Assembly (NCBI GenBank): GCA_027596075.1
Contig: JADGJC010000004.1
Location: 209,562-273,561, forward strand
Length of the DNA: 64,000 nucleotides
DNA from: Rhizophlyctis rosea
Lineage: Eukaryota; Chytridiomycota; Chytridiomycetes; Rhizophlyctidales; Rhizophlyctidaceae
Reading direction: 5' to 3'
Under the pieces are notes generated by a model, which searched no databases, was not told the DNA's origin, and worked only from the letters and a program-made list of their open reading frames with translations. Within the stretch, counting starts at the first letter, position 1. Every line of letters begins with the position of its first letter. Shown in pieces: positions 38,130-49,545 of this stretch. The position numbers and the translations under genes were made by a program.

Positions 38130-39488
38130 TCAGTACTCATCCCTGTAATCACCACCATCATCTCCACCGTCACCCCAATCCCCTTCCCATGCCCCACTTC
38201 CAGTATTGCTACTGTGTCGCCAGCTATCATGTTCTTGGAAATATTCGGGCGGATATTCTGATCCGCGGACCTTGATGGCATAGCACACTAGTTGATTTTG
38301 TTGAGTGCATATGTTCAATGAAACAGACTGTATGAAGTGGTAAAGTCCACTCACCATCTTCAACTTTGCGTAAACTACCCCGCATGACTCCCATTTTCTT
38401 TCGGAGTATCGGAGAATTGATGATTTCGAAATCTGTGCGTATGATATTACATATGCGTGCCACATTGCTGTGATTGCGAAGCGATGCATACCATCTTTGA
38501 TTCGTCTTAGTAAATCTCGAACATCCGCTGCCTTATCATGCTCGCCCTTCCCAACAATGTTGATGCAGTACCGCATCAGCTCTCCAGTCAGGTCCGCCAA
38601 TCCGAGAAGATAGTCTTCATTTGTCAGTGGGAGAATCTGAGCGCGCGGTTTAGGAATCAGAATGGACTCAAATGAAGCGGCGCTGCAGCTGGGATTTCTC
38701 ACTTGCTTCCCCTCATCGTTGACAAGCTCTGCCTGTAGCTCTTGTTGCGTGGCCAGCTCCCCACGTTCCACAAACACAAGGAATGACGCTGCTTCGACAT
38801 ACTCTTCATATCCAGGACCTATTGATCGATGATGCCTGGACAGGCAAGCGGACTTCGTCAGTTGTCACGCCTTCAACACATGTTCATCTCATGGTTCATA
38901 CTTGTAAAAATCATTGCCTTGCAACTCAACCGCCGCCTTCTCAAACAATTTGACAATCTTTCGTTGCTCAGCGCGTGCCTCCGCAAGGACATGCTCCCGA
39001 TCTGCGTGTGACACCCTGTTTCAGTTATTTTGATGTTTATCTGATTGTGGTTCTTTGCATGGAGAGACACAAATCTACCTGTGCAACAGAAAGATCATCC
39101 TCTTACTCGCAATCGTAATATCCCGCGAAATCTTGATGATCCTTTCCCTCCTGTCATGCTGCACAAAACCTTAGTTGCGATCCATATCGTCGTGGCATCC
39201 GAGGCACAGTACCATATCGTCCAAAGCAGTACTGAACGTCGTGAACGCTTCCAAGATTGCTGGCGACGTATTTGCAGGCGGCGCGTGTCGTTGACCGTGC
39301 CCATGACCACCACGACCCCGACCCCGCCCTCCGAACCCTCTTCCGCCTCTTCCGCGTCCTCTTCCTCTTTGGAAGCTTGGTTCGGGGTAAGGGGGGGCGT
39401 CCACCTCCATTGGTGACTGTTCATCCATCTTCGATCTCTTTTCTGTCGACTCGGTCTTCATTTTCTTCGCTAAGTGCAGGGACCGCAT
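38130..39488 (-). CDS. TSNAX: Translin-associated factor X (TRAX/TSNAX)
   Basis: TRAX is the catalytic partner of translin in the C3PO RNase, active in RNA-silencing and tRNA processing. Six exons: 39488-39213, 39158-39079, 39015-38902, 38835-38492, 38432-38355, 38287-38130 (349 residues, phases agree). The N-terminus has an RGG block ([21 protein letters not shown]). The translin fold follows: [27 protein letters not shown], a helix ([21 protein letters not shown]), [34 protein letters not shown] and the diagnostic [13 protein letters not shown] Gly/Asp-rich tail ends it. The acidic residues that form TRAX's RNase centre lie in the EYVEA/DLTGEL helices and appear present. No translin gene is in the window. 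Confidence 0.93.
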
Positions 39489-39899
39489 ACATATGTTTAT
39501 TCAAGCGCCAGGTTGATTCCAAAGCTGATGTCACCTACTGGGGTGCGGGTGAAGGGCTGCGGAATCGGTTCCTGAGGGAAGTTCGCGTTTGGCGGTCGTG
39601 ACGCCGTCCAATTTGGCTTGCGCGTGATTTTGTAGGTCCATTAACTCGTCTTCCAACAAGACGCAACTCTCAGTATGTCAGCGATTGTTTGATGCCACGA
39701 CCTTCAGAAAAGCTTCAGAGTTGGACAGATCTCACGGATGTGGTGCTGGCCAAAGTAAGTTAGATTTCGAAGCTGTGAGCTGCTGAGGGTAATGGGTAAG
39801 TAAGTTATGGCGCAGCTCTGATCTTCCATCATGGTCCTAAAATTAGCCTGGTGGCGTTTTCCAACCGTTCCTCCCCATCATCCCACTTTTCATTTCCCG
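39489..39899. other. Divergent intergenic region TRAX / TBCC
   Basis: About 410 bp between two start codons; shared promoter region. Earlier ATGs on the plus strand (39831 in frame) could extend TBCC by 23 codons. Confidence 0.4.
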
Positions 39900-41141
39900 A
39901 TGACTGCAGCACCGGACGTCAAAGTAGCTTCTGCGGCTTTCTACACTGAGTTCAAAGCCGAGTATGAAGGTTCTGTCGCCATTCGTGACACCGTTGACAA
40001 ATTGCATCACTAAAAACGCGACCAACCACAGCAATTGAAAGTGAGCTCGGCCCGGGCTCAAGTGGAGATGATCTCGCAGCAATTCGGGGCCGCATATCCG
40101 CGTTATCGAAACGACTAACCGACGCAACCGTATTTCTGCCTGCATATGATCAGCGCCAGTGTACAGCGGTAAGTCGGCCGGTCTTCGATCCTGCTATGTA
40201 GTCCATTCGATCCTGCTATGTAGTCCAGACTGAAAGGTTGATGAAAGCAAATCAAAGCCTTGAATGACAAGTTGGGCGCTGCGGCCGTACCGCGAAGCAA
40301 GTTCTCTTTCGCTTCAAGAAAGGCTGGAAAGACTTGTGGAGTGAAGGCAGCAGCCAAGGGTGAGGTTGAGAAGCCTGCTGCAGAGGCAACTGGTGCGTCC
40401 AAAATCTGCTTTCATTCGTTCCTCACGGACTGGGACATACTCAAGGCGCTTGCACAGCAACTCAACAACCTACGGTGACAGCCACTTCTCCCACGGGCAT
40501 CTCATACGTTGCGCAATCTGATGTGTTTTTATGTGTGACCGAGACGGCAATACCACAGCCCGATGTCCGTTTGGAAGCCTTGTCCCATAGCATCGTCGAT
40601 CTGCAGCATGTGCCAATTTCAGCTGTATATGGACGAAACTTACGGAACTGCATTGTGGTAGCCAATGCTTTAAACGGGTCGATGCTATTGGAGGCCTGCG
40701 AAAACTGTGTAGTTGTCGGCTCTTGCCGTCAGGTAAATCATACAAAGATTCATGGCAGCCGATGACCACTAATGATGATCATTTTCCGTATCGCAGTTCC
40801 GAATGCATAACACAACCCATACAGACGTGTTCCTCCACGCTCTAACACCGCCAATCATAGAAGATTGCACCAATATTCGATTCGGACCATACCCGTATGA
40901 AGTCTTTCCGTTATCATCTGCCCACACATCCACTGGGTTGGAGTTTGACCCTCAAGTCAGCCAACATGAGTCCGTAGAGGACTTCAATTGGTTGCGACGA
41001 GGAATCGCTTCTCCAAATTGGAAGCGGTTGGAGGGAGATCAAGTTGATCGACTGTGGGGTTTGCTAAGGTCAAGACGCGAAGCGGAGGATGTTCATCCCA
41101 TGCTAAATCAGCTTTTGCCACTTCCTTTGAACGTAACATAG
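39900..41141 (+). CDS. TBCC: Tubulin-folding cofactor C (TBCC)
   Basis: TBCC triggers GTP hydrolysis by beta-tubulin in the cofactor C/D/E complex and releases folded alpha/beta-tubulin. Five exons: 39900-39969, 40032-40168, 40248-40392, 40482-40732, 40797-41141 (315 residues, phases agree). The N-terminal spectrin-like helices start SAAFYTEFKAEYEAIESEL and contain LSKRLTDATVFLPAYDQRQ. The beta-helical C-CAP/TBCC domain contains GSMLLEACENCVVVGSCRQFRMHN and the signature PPIIEDCTNIRFGPYPYE. The catalytic arginine is expected in the CRQFRMHN stretch, and two Arg are present there. Confidence 0.9.
40184..40227. repeat. 22-bp perfect tandem duplication in TBCC intron 2
   Basis: The unit TTCGATCCTGCTATGTAGTC plus CA occurs twice head to tail (40184-40205 and 40206-40227), inside the intron and close to its 5' splice site. 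The copies are identical, so the duplication is recent. Confidence 0.9.
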
Positions 41142-41431
41142 TAATCCTTGAATTCAAAAATAATGACTTGTGACTAGAACAGAAATTTGAATCAGTATGG
41201 GAATCGAAAGTGCTCTGCAACTTTCCCGGAAAATGGGACCAGTCAGTCAAGGCGTGGGGGCCACCGGGAGACCAGCGTCCCAGCAAATGGTTACTCAGGG
41301 ACTCGGGTCCTGCCGCCCTTGAACTTTCACCACACATCACAACGAAAGCTTTTGCACCTACCCTACCCTAGATTGCTCGTTACAAAATAATCTCTCCAAT
41401 GGCACCTAACACAATTGTCAGATAAACAAAG

Positions 41432-44364
41432 CTGGAGTTGTTTGCAAGAGGATTATGCTATCATTGCGGGAGCAACACTCATCTTTGGGAAACATGCCCC
41501 TCGCGGAACGATGGGGGTCAGGCAGCGGTTGCCATTACAGACAGTGATGGAGATAGTGATTATACGCCGCCAGGCAAACGTAAATGCGCTGCACAGGAGG
41601 AGGCAGATCACGAGGACGAAGAAGAAAGAGTGCGCGTCAAAAGTTCGGCCCTGACTCAGCGCCAAACAAACCTGCAACGAAGACTAGCAGTACACAAAAA
41701 GCGTGATGTGGCTGCTACCTTTGACGGTGTTTGCGAGGAAATGGGTGTTCTTTACTGGGCTTTGATGGATGCTGGGAAATTCGCTCGCGCAGCGGTCGTC
41801 CAATCATGGTTCAAGCTTAAGCGATTGAATGTGGTTTGTTGCTGTCATTCCAAAAGGTCCCAAAAGCTTTACTCAATGGTTCCATTCATGGCAGGAGTCC
41901 TTCCGTCTAGATCCCAAACGATATGAACCTCTTAAACTGTTCTTCAAAAGCGACGGCAACAATTGGGATTACCCACCCCAAATTCAAGCTGGTCGCAAAG
42001 GTCACCCCGGGCTAAGGAGTCCAGACAAGGCAGGTGGATACTTAATTCCATTTCCCTTGCTTGAATTAACAGATGTGTTTATTGCAGATTTGGACACATG
42101 TATCCGACTTCGAACACATGACCTACCAGTACGGACCCTCTAAATACCCTCTCCAGAAGAAAAGTATTCTTGATAGGATCATGTTGCCTGTTGTACCTAT
42201 GACATTCAAGCCGAAATATGTTCCATTATGGACAGCCTCTGCACAGAAATTGAATGATGAGGTTGACCAAAGGTCGGAAGGGGAAAGTGGCGATGAGGAT
42301 GAGATGGATGGACTGGTTGATAACGGGGAGAATGATCAAAGTGCCGAAGAGAAAAGTGGTGATGAGGATGAAATGGATGAGATGGATGAACAGGTCGCTG
42401 ATGAGGATAATGAAGATTCGGAAGTAGCGGATGAGGAAGGGTTTGAAGAGGAAAGTGGCGATGAGGATGAGATGGATGAAGTGGTTGAAGAAGGGGAGAA
42501 TGATCAAAGTGGCCAAGAGGAAAGTGGTGGTGAGGATGAGATGGATGCAACGGGTGAAGAGGCCGATGATGGGAAGAATGAAGATTCGGAAGTCGCAGAT
42601 GGGGAAGGGTTTGAGGAGGAAGAGGAGGATGCGGATGAGTCGGATGAGTGGTACGATCATGTCAATGATGGGGCCCCGGGAGATCTGGAAGGGGGTGATG
42701 GTGAAAGTTGTGAGGAGGGTGGGGAAGGGGGGATGGAGGAAGAAAGTGAATCAGAGACTGAACGTTTGGAAGCAGGGGAGGAGGATATTGAAGCGGAGGA
42801 TGAAGACATTGAAACTGGGGAGGATGAAGCGGATGAAGAGGATGCTGAACACCTGAAGTCAGAGGAGGAATGCTTTGAAGGGGATGACATAGATCTGGAA
42901 TTAGAGGGGGAGGAGGGAAACTGGGTGACTGGGGCGGATGACGACTGTGAAGAGGAGAATGATGAGCTGGAATCGGAGGATGGAGATCTGGAAGCTGGGG
43001 AGGAGGCAGGCGGGGGAGAGGAGGTGGCTGATGAAGATGAGAATGATGAGGGGATCAGTCAAAGTGACAATGACACACAACCAATAATGTCAACTGCAGA
43101 TACCTGCTTGCCCATTCCGGCCATAATACCCACACCAACACCTATCCCAACTCCTTCCATTCCTGACATCCCAGCCAGTCTTCCGAAGCGACAAAACTAC
43201 TTGCCTGATATGTCTATCTCCACTCCTACTCCCAGCACATCAAAGACCCCCAAAATCCCCTTCACCGCCCCAAAAACTCTCACGTCACAATCCACAGCAT
43301 CAACAACCAGCCACCGGACCCGCTACACCACATTGAACGCTCTCATGTCACGATCCACAGCATCAACAATTCGCAACAGGACCCGCTACACAACAAAAGC
43401 TCTCACGTCACAATCCACAGCATCAACAACCAGTCACAGAACAATCATTGCTGCAGCAACAGCGTCCACCAATATCAACACCCCTCAGGTTGGGAGCACA
43501 GGCTCAACATCGAACGACAAGATGCGGACAGCAACATCATGCAGCTTTACATGGGGACCAGCCACTGGCCATGAAGCAACGGCAAAGCCTTTCAACCCTT
43601 TCGGTCTGACACCTTCCGCCGGCAATGAAGCAACGTCAAAGCCTTGTACTTTGGTCTTGCCGGCAATGAAGCAACGTCAAAGCCTTTTACTTTCGGTCTT
43701 ACACCTCCTGCCGGCAATGAAGCAACGTCAAAGCCTTTTACTTTCGGTCCTATACCTCCCGCCGGCAATGATGCAACGCCAAAGCCTTTTACTTTCGGGT
43801 TCGCACCTTCCGCCGGCAATGAAGCAACGCCAAAGCCTTTTGATCCTTTTGGTCTTACACCTTCGGCACTCTCTATGCTCCCTACGTCCTCAACAGACAA
43901 CGCAGTCACCCCAATATCTCGGCTTTGGTGTATCCAAGCGGTCGCCGCCACGAACTACTAACACCCCCAAGGGGTCCAGTTCAGAGTCTACCACTCTGGG
44001 CAAAGTGGCAATCTCATCTCAACCTCCCCTTCCCGTGACTTCAACTGCGTCGATTCCTATGCCTGCTGTAAGTCCACCGCCGGCAACAATCCACACAACA
44101 CCACCTTCCTTGACCAAAGCCATTACCTCCACACCACCTCGCCTTGCCGACGCCTTCCAAGTGCTTCCGCCCAGACTTCAGGATCTCGCTGTCCTTCTTT
44201 TAGAGAACATGGCAGATGACGTGGTTTCCGCTAAAGCGGACAAGCTGGCTGTAGAGCGTATGTGGCGGAGACGGATAGTGGATATCATGGCGGCGGGCAG
44301 TAATCCGACTAGTCCAGTGACGGGTGGCAGAGAGGCGGTTGGAAATGTGAAGACGGAGCACTAG
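41432..44364 (+). CDS. Zinc-knuckle protein with acidic middle and FG-like repeats (5' end and repeat frame unresolved)
   Basis: Exon A (41432-41830) encodes a CCHC zinc knuckle, CYHCGSNTHLWETC, then a helical part (VLYWALMDAGKFARAAVVQSW). A 257-nt GT-AG intron with matching phase leads to exon B (42088-44364). Exon B contains FEHMTYQYGPSKYPLQ, a 300-residue Glu/Asp-rich block with repeated GDEDEMDE, a Thr/Ser/Pro region, an array of 51-bp units and a helical C-terminus (LQDLAVLLLENMADDVV). No start ATG precedes exon A in frame (TAA at 41423), so upstream exons are inferred. An ORF in another frame inside the intron (41829-42033) has protein-like composition and does not fit canonical splicing. 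Family unknown; FG-type units suggest, but do not prove, a nuclear-pore link. Confidence 0.5.
43567..43862. repeat. 51-bp minisatellite encoding a 17-residue FG-like unit
   Basis: Six units start at about 43567, 43618, 43659, 43710, 43761 and 43812. Spacing is 51, 41, 51, 51 and 51. The best frame encodes AGNEATSKPFTFGLTPP. The second unit is 10 bp short (one base lost in TTTCGGTC plus nine further bases), which changes frame for the rest of the array. Confidence 0.85.
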
Positions 44365-44601
44365 TAGTAACTTGGTGCACGACAAATTGCAGACCGAAGT
44401 GTTCGACCATAAGCCATTGCTGTTGTATTATTGAACCCGCAATCAAGCGAATCAGAAGCACACTCTGTGTATGCGCGTATCTATCCAAAATGACAAAAAG
44501 GAACGTGTATTCCCAAAATATAAAAAGTATGTACAATGAAGAAACCGTGCACAACCGGGAATGTGCGCCTTTGCTTTTTTCCAAACCTTTCCCTCCTACT
44601 C

Positions 44602-45994
44602 TTACTGCGCCAACACGCTTCTCAATGTTGCCTTCTGCTGCTCGTTCAGGTATGTGGGGAACTTCAACTGGAACTTGATGATCAGATTTCCTTTCTTATC
44701 CGGTGCCTTGGAGATCGGCATTCCTTCTCCTTGTATCACTTTTTGGTATGAAGTGCTGAGCCAGCATTTGGTCAGTCAATGCAGTTTTTAGGACGAAGGC
44801 ATTAGGCAGGCTCTTACTGCACAATCTCGTTCACGGGAATCTTCAATACTCTCCCGTCCAGTGTCTTGAAGTCAATGATGGACCCAGTGAGGCCTTTGAC
44901 GAGCGGTAGTTCGGCCGAATAGATCAAGTCGTTCCCTTCTCGGGACAACGTTGGGTGCGGTATTTGTTTCACCACGAAGACGATATCGGCTAGATTGGTA
45001 GTAATGAAAGCCTGCTGGTCAGAACGGATTCTGAAAAGCCACATCGGCACACATGTCATCCTTATACCCACCCGGAATCCTATTAGCTCCCTGATCGCCC
45101 TCCCTCGGAAACGTCACCCTCGTCCCCTCCTTCCACCCTCTCCCAACATCAATCGTCAAGATCTTGTCCACGACAGTGGTCGTCATCTCATCGTCATTCA
45201 ACACCTTTCTGCTCACTTTCATTTTCTTCACGGTTCCGGTATACAATTCTTCGAGTGTCAAAGGCAACTCTTTCTCCATTGGCTCGCCCTGTGCTGCCCG
45301 TGATGTGGCGGGAGACGGTCGGTTCATGCCATGTAGACCACCAAATTTGGAGCCGAAGACGGCGGGAGTGGATTCAATGTGGGAGGAGAAAAAGTCTGAA
45401 TGCAGCGTTCAATAAGTATAATGAGCATAATGCTCATTGTCGGGAATGGTATGATGCGGCATAAACCATCATTACCAGAGAATGGATTTTTTCCGCCAAA
45501 GAAGTGAGCGAATGTCTCATCTGGATTGTTATGGTACTGGTATCCTCCTGGGTAGCCCTCGTAGCCTGCAAAATCGTTCGCAAATCAGCCAACCGATTTC
45601 TTAAATGATACACGATGGGAGCTGACATGCAGTATCGGTCCCGCAACTTGTTTCCAGCAGGCTCACCTTCTCTAGCGGGAACACCGTTTTTCAGCCCATC
45701 AACACCGTACTGATCATAGACTGCTCGTCTCTGTGCTGGTTAATAAGACACAAAGGAATCCGTCAGGAACCTGAACAACGCAGATATAACCGCTCGATGC
45801 CGGTCGTCAAAACTACCATCACTCAGCACATCGTAAGCTTCACAAATTTTCAGGAACCGGTCGGGTGCCTCAGGGCTCTTGTTCTTTTGTGGGTGCCATT
45901 TCAGGGCCATTTTTCGGTAACCGCGCTTGACGCCATCCTCATCTGCGGAGCGGTCGACCGTGAGGAGCTTGTAGTAGTCCGGTGGCAGGGACAT
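44602..45994 (-). CDS. DNAJB13: DNAJB13 / radial spoke protein 16 (type II J-protein of the axoneme)
   Basis: RSP16/DNAJB13 dimerises at the radial spoke of motile cilia and flagella. Six exons: 45994-45817, 45735-45667, 45565-45476, 45395-45072, 44989-44818, 44755-44602 (328 residues, phases agree). A J-domain at residues 4-70 has PDYYKLLTVDRSADEDGVKRGYRKMALKWHPQKN, where the catalytic HPD is HPQ (Q36). Then come FFGGKNPFS, the substrate-binding sheets typical of DNAJB13 (ELPLTLEELYTGTVKKMKVSR, ILTIDVGRGWKEGTRVTF, LIYSAELPLVKGLTG) and the dimerisation end (VIQGEGMPISKAPDKKGNLIIKF). DNAJB13 itself also lacks HPD. The start is 367 bp from the divergent MAD2 ATG. Confidence 0.9.
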
Positions 45995-46361
45995 GATGAG
46001 CGAGACTAATCGAAGTCACTGAGTGGCAATGTTCTTATGGTTCTTTGTATATGTGTAATGATGATGATACACTTTGAAGCGATGGTTTGAAGTGCAGCAT
46101 TGGAGGGATCAAGGGAAAGGTGGTGCAGGTGTGGCGTCTGGTCTGCTTACGCAAGAATGCGTTGTGTGAGCTGTGCCACGTGTCCAGACAGGCCGGACCT
46201 ACATGTTTGCACCTGTTGCAACTTGCCCCTTCAAGTTCGCTCCCTTCCCTTCTTCGTCGCAGTCCACACTTTCCCACTGCTTTCCCACACACAATTCCTC
46301 CCACACGAGATCCAAACAATTCCATCCCAAAACTCACGGATACCCACCACCCACCACAACC
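45995..46361. other. Divergent intergenic region RSP16 / MAD2
   Basis: About 367 bp shared by a flagellar gene and a mitotic checkpoint gene. No clear RFX X-box or other site is recognised by eye. Confidence 0.4.
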
Positions 46362-47417
46362 ATGCTCGCTTTTAAACAAACCTGCAAACACATCACCCTG
46401 CGCGGCTCCGCACGAATCGTGGTCGAGTTTTTCAGTAAGTTTATTACTCATGCACCCAACAATGGTATGCATGCATTAACCCACTTTCCATCAAAGACTA
46501 CTCCCTGAACAGGTATTTTTCTGACAACGAACAAACAGTGTTGAGCTCTTTCACGTTTATCTCACGCGTCTCTCGTGCAGCATACTCTTCCAACGTGGGC
46601 TGTATCCGCCGGAGGGTAAGCCTTCGTCAGCTCCGTGTGCAGTGCATCACCACACTGAACGCGTTTACCGTTTCAGACTTCAGACCGGAAAAGAAGTATG
46701 GTCTCGTCATGATGGTTGCGACGAACGATATGTTGCAGGCATATCTTCAGCAGGTGTTGGTGCAAGTGGAGAGTACGTACATCGCTGCTGAGCTCTTTAG
46801 AAGTGAGTCAAACGCTGACCATTTCTCATCCACAGACTGGATAGCCGCAAAAACAATCACAAAACTGGTCATGGTCATCAGCTCCAGAGATACGAGAGAA
46901 GTGGTGGAACGGTGGCAATTTGATATTCAGTTGGAGAAGGAGTCGGGGTATGTTTACTAGTACGGGGCAGCCCAGTCAGTATCTTCTTGTGTTCTAATGT
47001 TGATCACGAACACAGAGCATCCGTGGAGAACCAATCCATAATGATGACACCACCATTGACGCCATCTTCATCAAAATCCGAAAACGAGATTCAAAAGGAG
47101 ATTGCAGCCATCATGCGGCAAATCACGGCTAGTGCATCCTTCCTGCCACTGCTGGAGGATTCCTGTACGTTCCACTACCTTTGTTAAAAGACGTCCATCG
47201 ATAATCAGTACGCTGACACAATGCACACTGTCTCCTTCATCTTTCAGGCACATTCAACATCCTGGCATACACGGACAAAGACGCAGAAGTACCTGCAACA
47301 TGGGCAGAGTCCGATCCCCGCCTGATCACACGCAACGCTCAACAAGTGAAACTACGCAGCTTTTCGACAAGTGTTCATAAAGTGGAGGGTTTGGTGGCGT
47401 ATCGACTGGGTGAATGA
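46362..47417 (+). CDS. MAD2: Spindle assembly checkpoint protein MAD2
   Basis: This HORMA-domain protein, in its closed form bound to Cdc20, inhibits the anaphase-promoting complex. Seven exons: 46362-46434, 46539-46554, 46581-46615, 46677-46772, 46836-46947, 47016-47164, 47248-47417 (216 residues, phases agree). Motifs: ITLRGSARIVVEFF, ILFQRGLYPPEDFRPEKKYGL, ITKLVMVISSRDTREVVERWQFDI, IQKEIAAIMRQITASASFLPLLE, CTFNILAYTDKDAEVP and the safety-belt end (QVKLRSFSTSVHKVEGLVAYRLGE). A 16-nt micro-exon followed by a 26-nt intron is needed: only then does the spacing between VVEFF and ILFQRG equal the six residues seen in human MAD2. A short Ser/Thr-Pro insertion (MMTPPLTPSSS) lies in the loop before the C-terminal half. 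Confidence 0.95.
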
Positions 47418-47708
47418 TTATTACATTTGGGTACAAGGCAAATCTATGACCATCGCGCAATATATGGTCATCATTCCACATCCAATGGAAACACCCATGC
47501 GTCCGCACTCGGAGATTGGAACTTGTGTTTTATACATTATGGTTCACCATGAGGCAACTTGTGCTCCTTGCACAAAAGCCACTAGCTATGTACGCCCCTG
47601 ATGCCTAAGCTAATCATAGATGGGCCGATTGGATTATGATATTAGGAAACACTTCTTCCACCAGTCCATGCGCGAGGGTTTTCCCCAACTATACTATTCC
47701 ATATCCCA

Positions 47709-48856
47709 TCAACGTTGCCCACCAGGCGGGTTCGCAAACAACCATTCTACCGCTGCTTCCACATTCCCTCCCGTCAATGTCAGAGCTCTGACGTTCTCGG
47801 ACGCATCGTAAAAGCCCATGTCTTGAAGCTGCTGAAGTTGAACTTGGAACCGTTCCTCAGGCGGTTGAGTTGACGCCGCCCCTGCACCACCAGCCCCACC
47901 AAGACCGCCAAACCCACCACCAGAGAGCATCGACAACAAAGCCGGGTTGAAGAGAGGATTGGCTCCAGCGTTGGCTCCCGGCGTGCCCGAAGTGGGTGTG
48001 CCTGCGGTGCCGGTTGTTGGAACTCCAAGAGGCGCGAAAGGATTCGCGCCAGCACCCATCCCGCCCAGACCCATCCCCGGCCCATTCAATCCTCCCATCA
48101 ACGGCATCATCTGCATCATCGCCCGCATCATGTCTGGGTTGGACATCATCTGGCGCATCTGCGGGGTCATCATGGAAGCGAGTTGGGGGTTGGAGGCGAT
48201 CATGGAGTCGAGGAATTGCGGGTTGCTGAAAAGGCCTGCGACGGAGTCTGCGACGGCGGGGTTGCTCATGAGTTGGTTTATCATGGCGGGGTCCACTGCT
48301 GGGAAGCCACCGCCGAAGGGAGAACCGGCGCCGGCACCAGCTCCGGCACCAGCACCCAGACCGGCGAGAGCCGCAAAAGGGTTTGCTGCGCCGTTGCCGC
48401 CTCCAAGAGCGGCGAAAGGGTTGGGGAGGGGTGCAGCGGCAGCGGGTGTGGAGGTGGTCGTGGATGCGGTTGAGGGGGTTGCGGGTGTTGAGGTGGTTTC
48501 AGTTGCAGTCGTGGGAGCAGAAGAGCTTGCTGCTGGTGTGGAACGAACGGCGGCCCGTACCATGTGAATACTGGTCAAACAGGGTATCACGTCAGTAAGA
48601 AGGGGTCTTCACATCGTCATCGAAAAACCAAAAACATCACAACTTACGTGTTTCCATCCGCAACTTTGTAAATTTGAAGGGTTTCTTCGTCCTTCAAAAC
48701 CTTGCCAGCGAAAATGAGTCGCGGCGGGGTCCCTCCTTCAGCCGGGCTGACTTTTTGAATCTCCGCTTTGAGATCTGCGACTGTGGCATCGGTGTCGATT
48801 GTGACGGGAAACGCGGCCTCGTTCGAGGTTTTGATCTTGATGGTTATGGGAGCCAT
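47709..48856 (-). CDS. DSK2: Ubiquilin / DSK2 (UBL-STI1-UBA proteasome shuttle)
   Basis: It carries ubiquitinated clients to the proteasome. Two exons, 48856-48648 and 48570-47709 (356 residues). The ubiquitin-like domain spans residues 1-75 (ITIKIKTSNEAAFPVTIDTD...PPRLIFAGKVLKDEETL...DGNTIHMV). A Ser/Thr/Ala/Pro linker follows, then Gly/Ala-rich repeats with NPFAAL motifs and an STI1-type Met/Asn-rich segment (INQLMSNPAVADSVAGLFSNPQFLDSM...MRQMMSNPDMMRAMM). The C-terminal UBA is at about 315-355 (ERFQVQLQQLQDMGFYDASEN...AAVEWLF). The order is exactly that of Dsk2; only one STI1 block is evident. Confidence 0.93.
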
Positions 48857-49545
48857 ATCAATTATGCCGTGGGTTTTGTTTTGGGGAAGAAGACGCGATG
48901 GGGGTTAGGAATATATGGGAAAGAAATAATCCGAAATGTGTGGTGGGAAACTAAAGGGTTGCCAGAGCTAAGGAAGCTTTGGGACTGTCGTAGAAGTGGA
49001 CAGTGCAGCGTACCCACGTGGAGGTGTGGCGTCAACATTTGTCAATTTCGTCAGAAGGGGGCCAGATCGGAGTTCCGATGGGAACGGCATGGCGGGTGGT
49101 GGCTGCCACTGGCTGGATGGGACGGTTGCACGCAGCTACGCCACCGGCACTCTGGGTGTCCCCTCTGCCACTGGCGTCTCCAGATGGTCCTCCTCGCCTT
49201 TCTGGCATCTTCAAAATGGTGTTGACAATGCCTGGTAGCAGACGGATACTACACCGCGCGTATGACCACTGATAGGTGAGTCAGCTGTCGGTTCTTTTCT
49301 CTGCTCAACGAGCGGAATGGAAACCATGTACATTTCAACTCGCGTCTGAACTGGGGCTCCAACTGAACCGGTCTTTCCATGCAGCGCTCCTCTATCCCAC
49401 GACATACCCGAGACCAGCTCACTACAGACCTGCCAGCGCTGAACAGTATTTATCGCCCGAATGCATGTACTTCTCTATGTATTTATGTTAGCCTCCTTGA
49501 CAACCACATCCTTTTCATAATACCGGAACAAACCAACCTTCTAAG
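48857..49545. other. Divergent intergenic region DSK2 / SIN1
   Basis: About 690 bp between start codons. Overlapping ORFs here have no recognisable motif; presumed promoter region. Confidence 0.4.

Noticed and set aside
41831..41856. A 26-nt intron in the zinc-knuckle gene
   Set aside because: It has GT and AG ends, but splicing it leads to a stop codon soon after; the 257-nt intron with matching phase is better.
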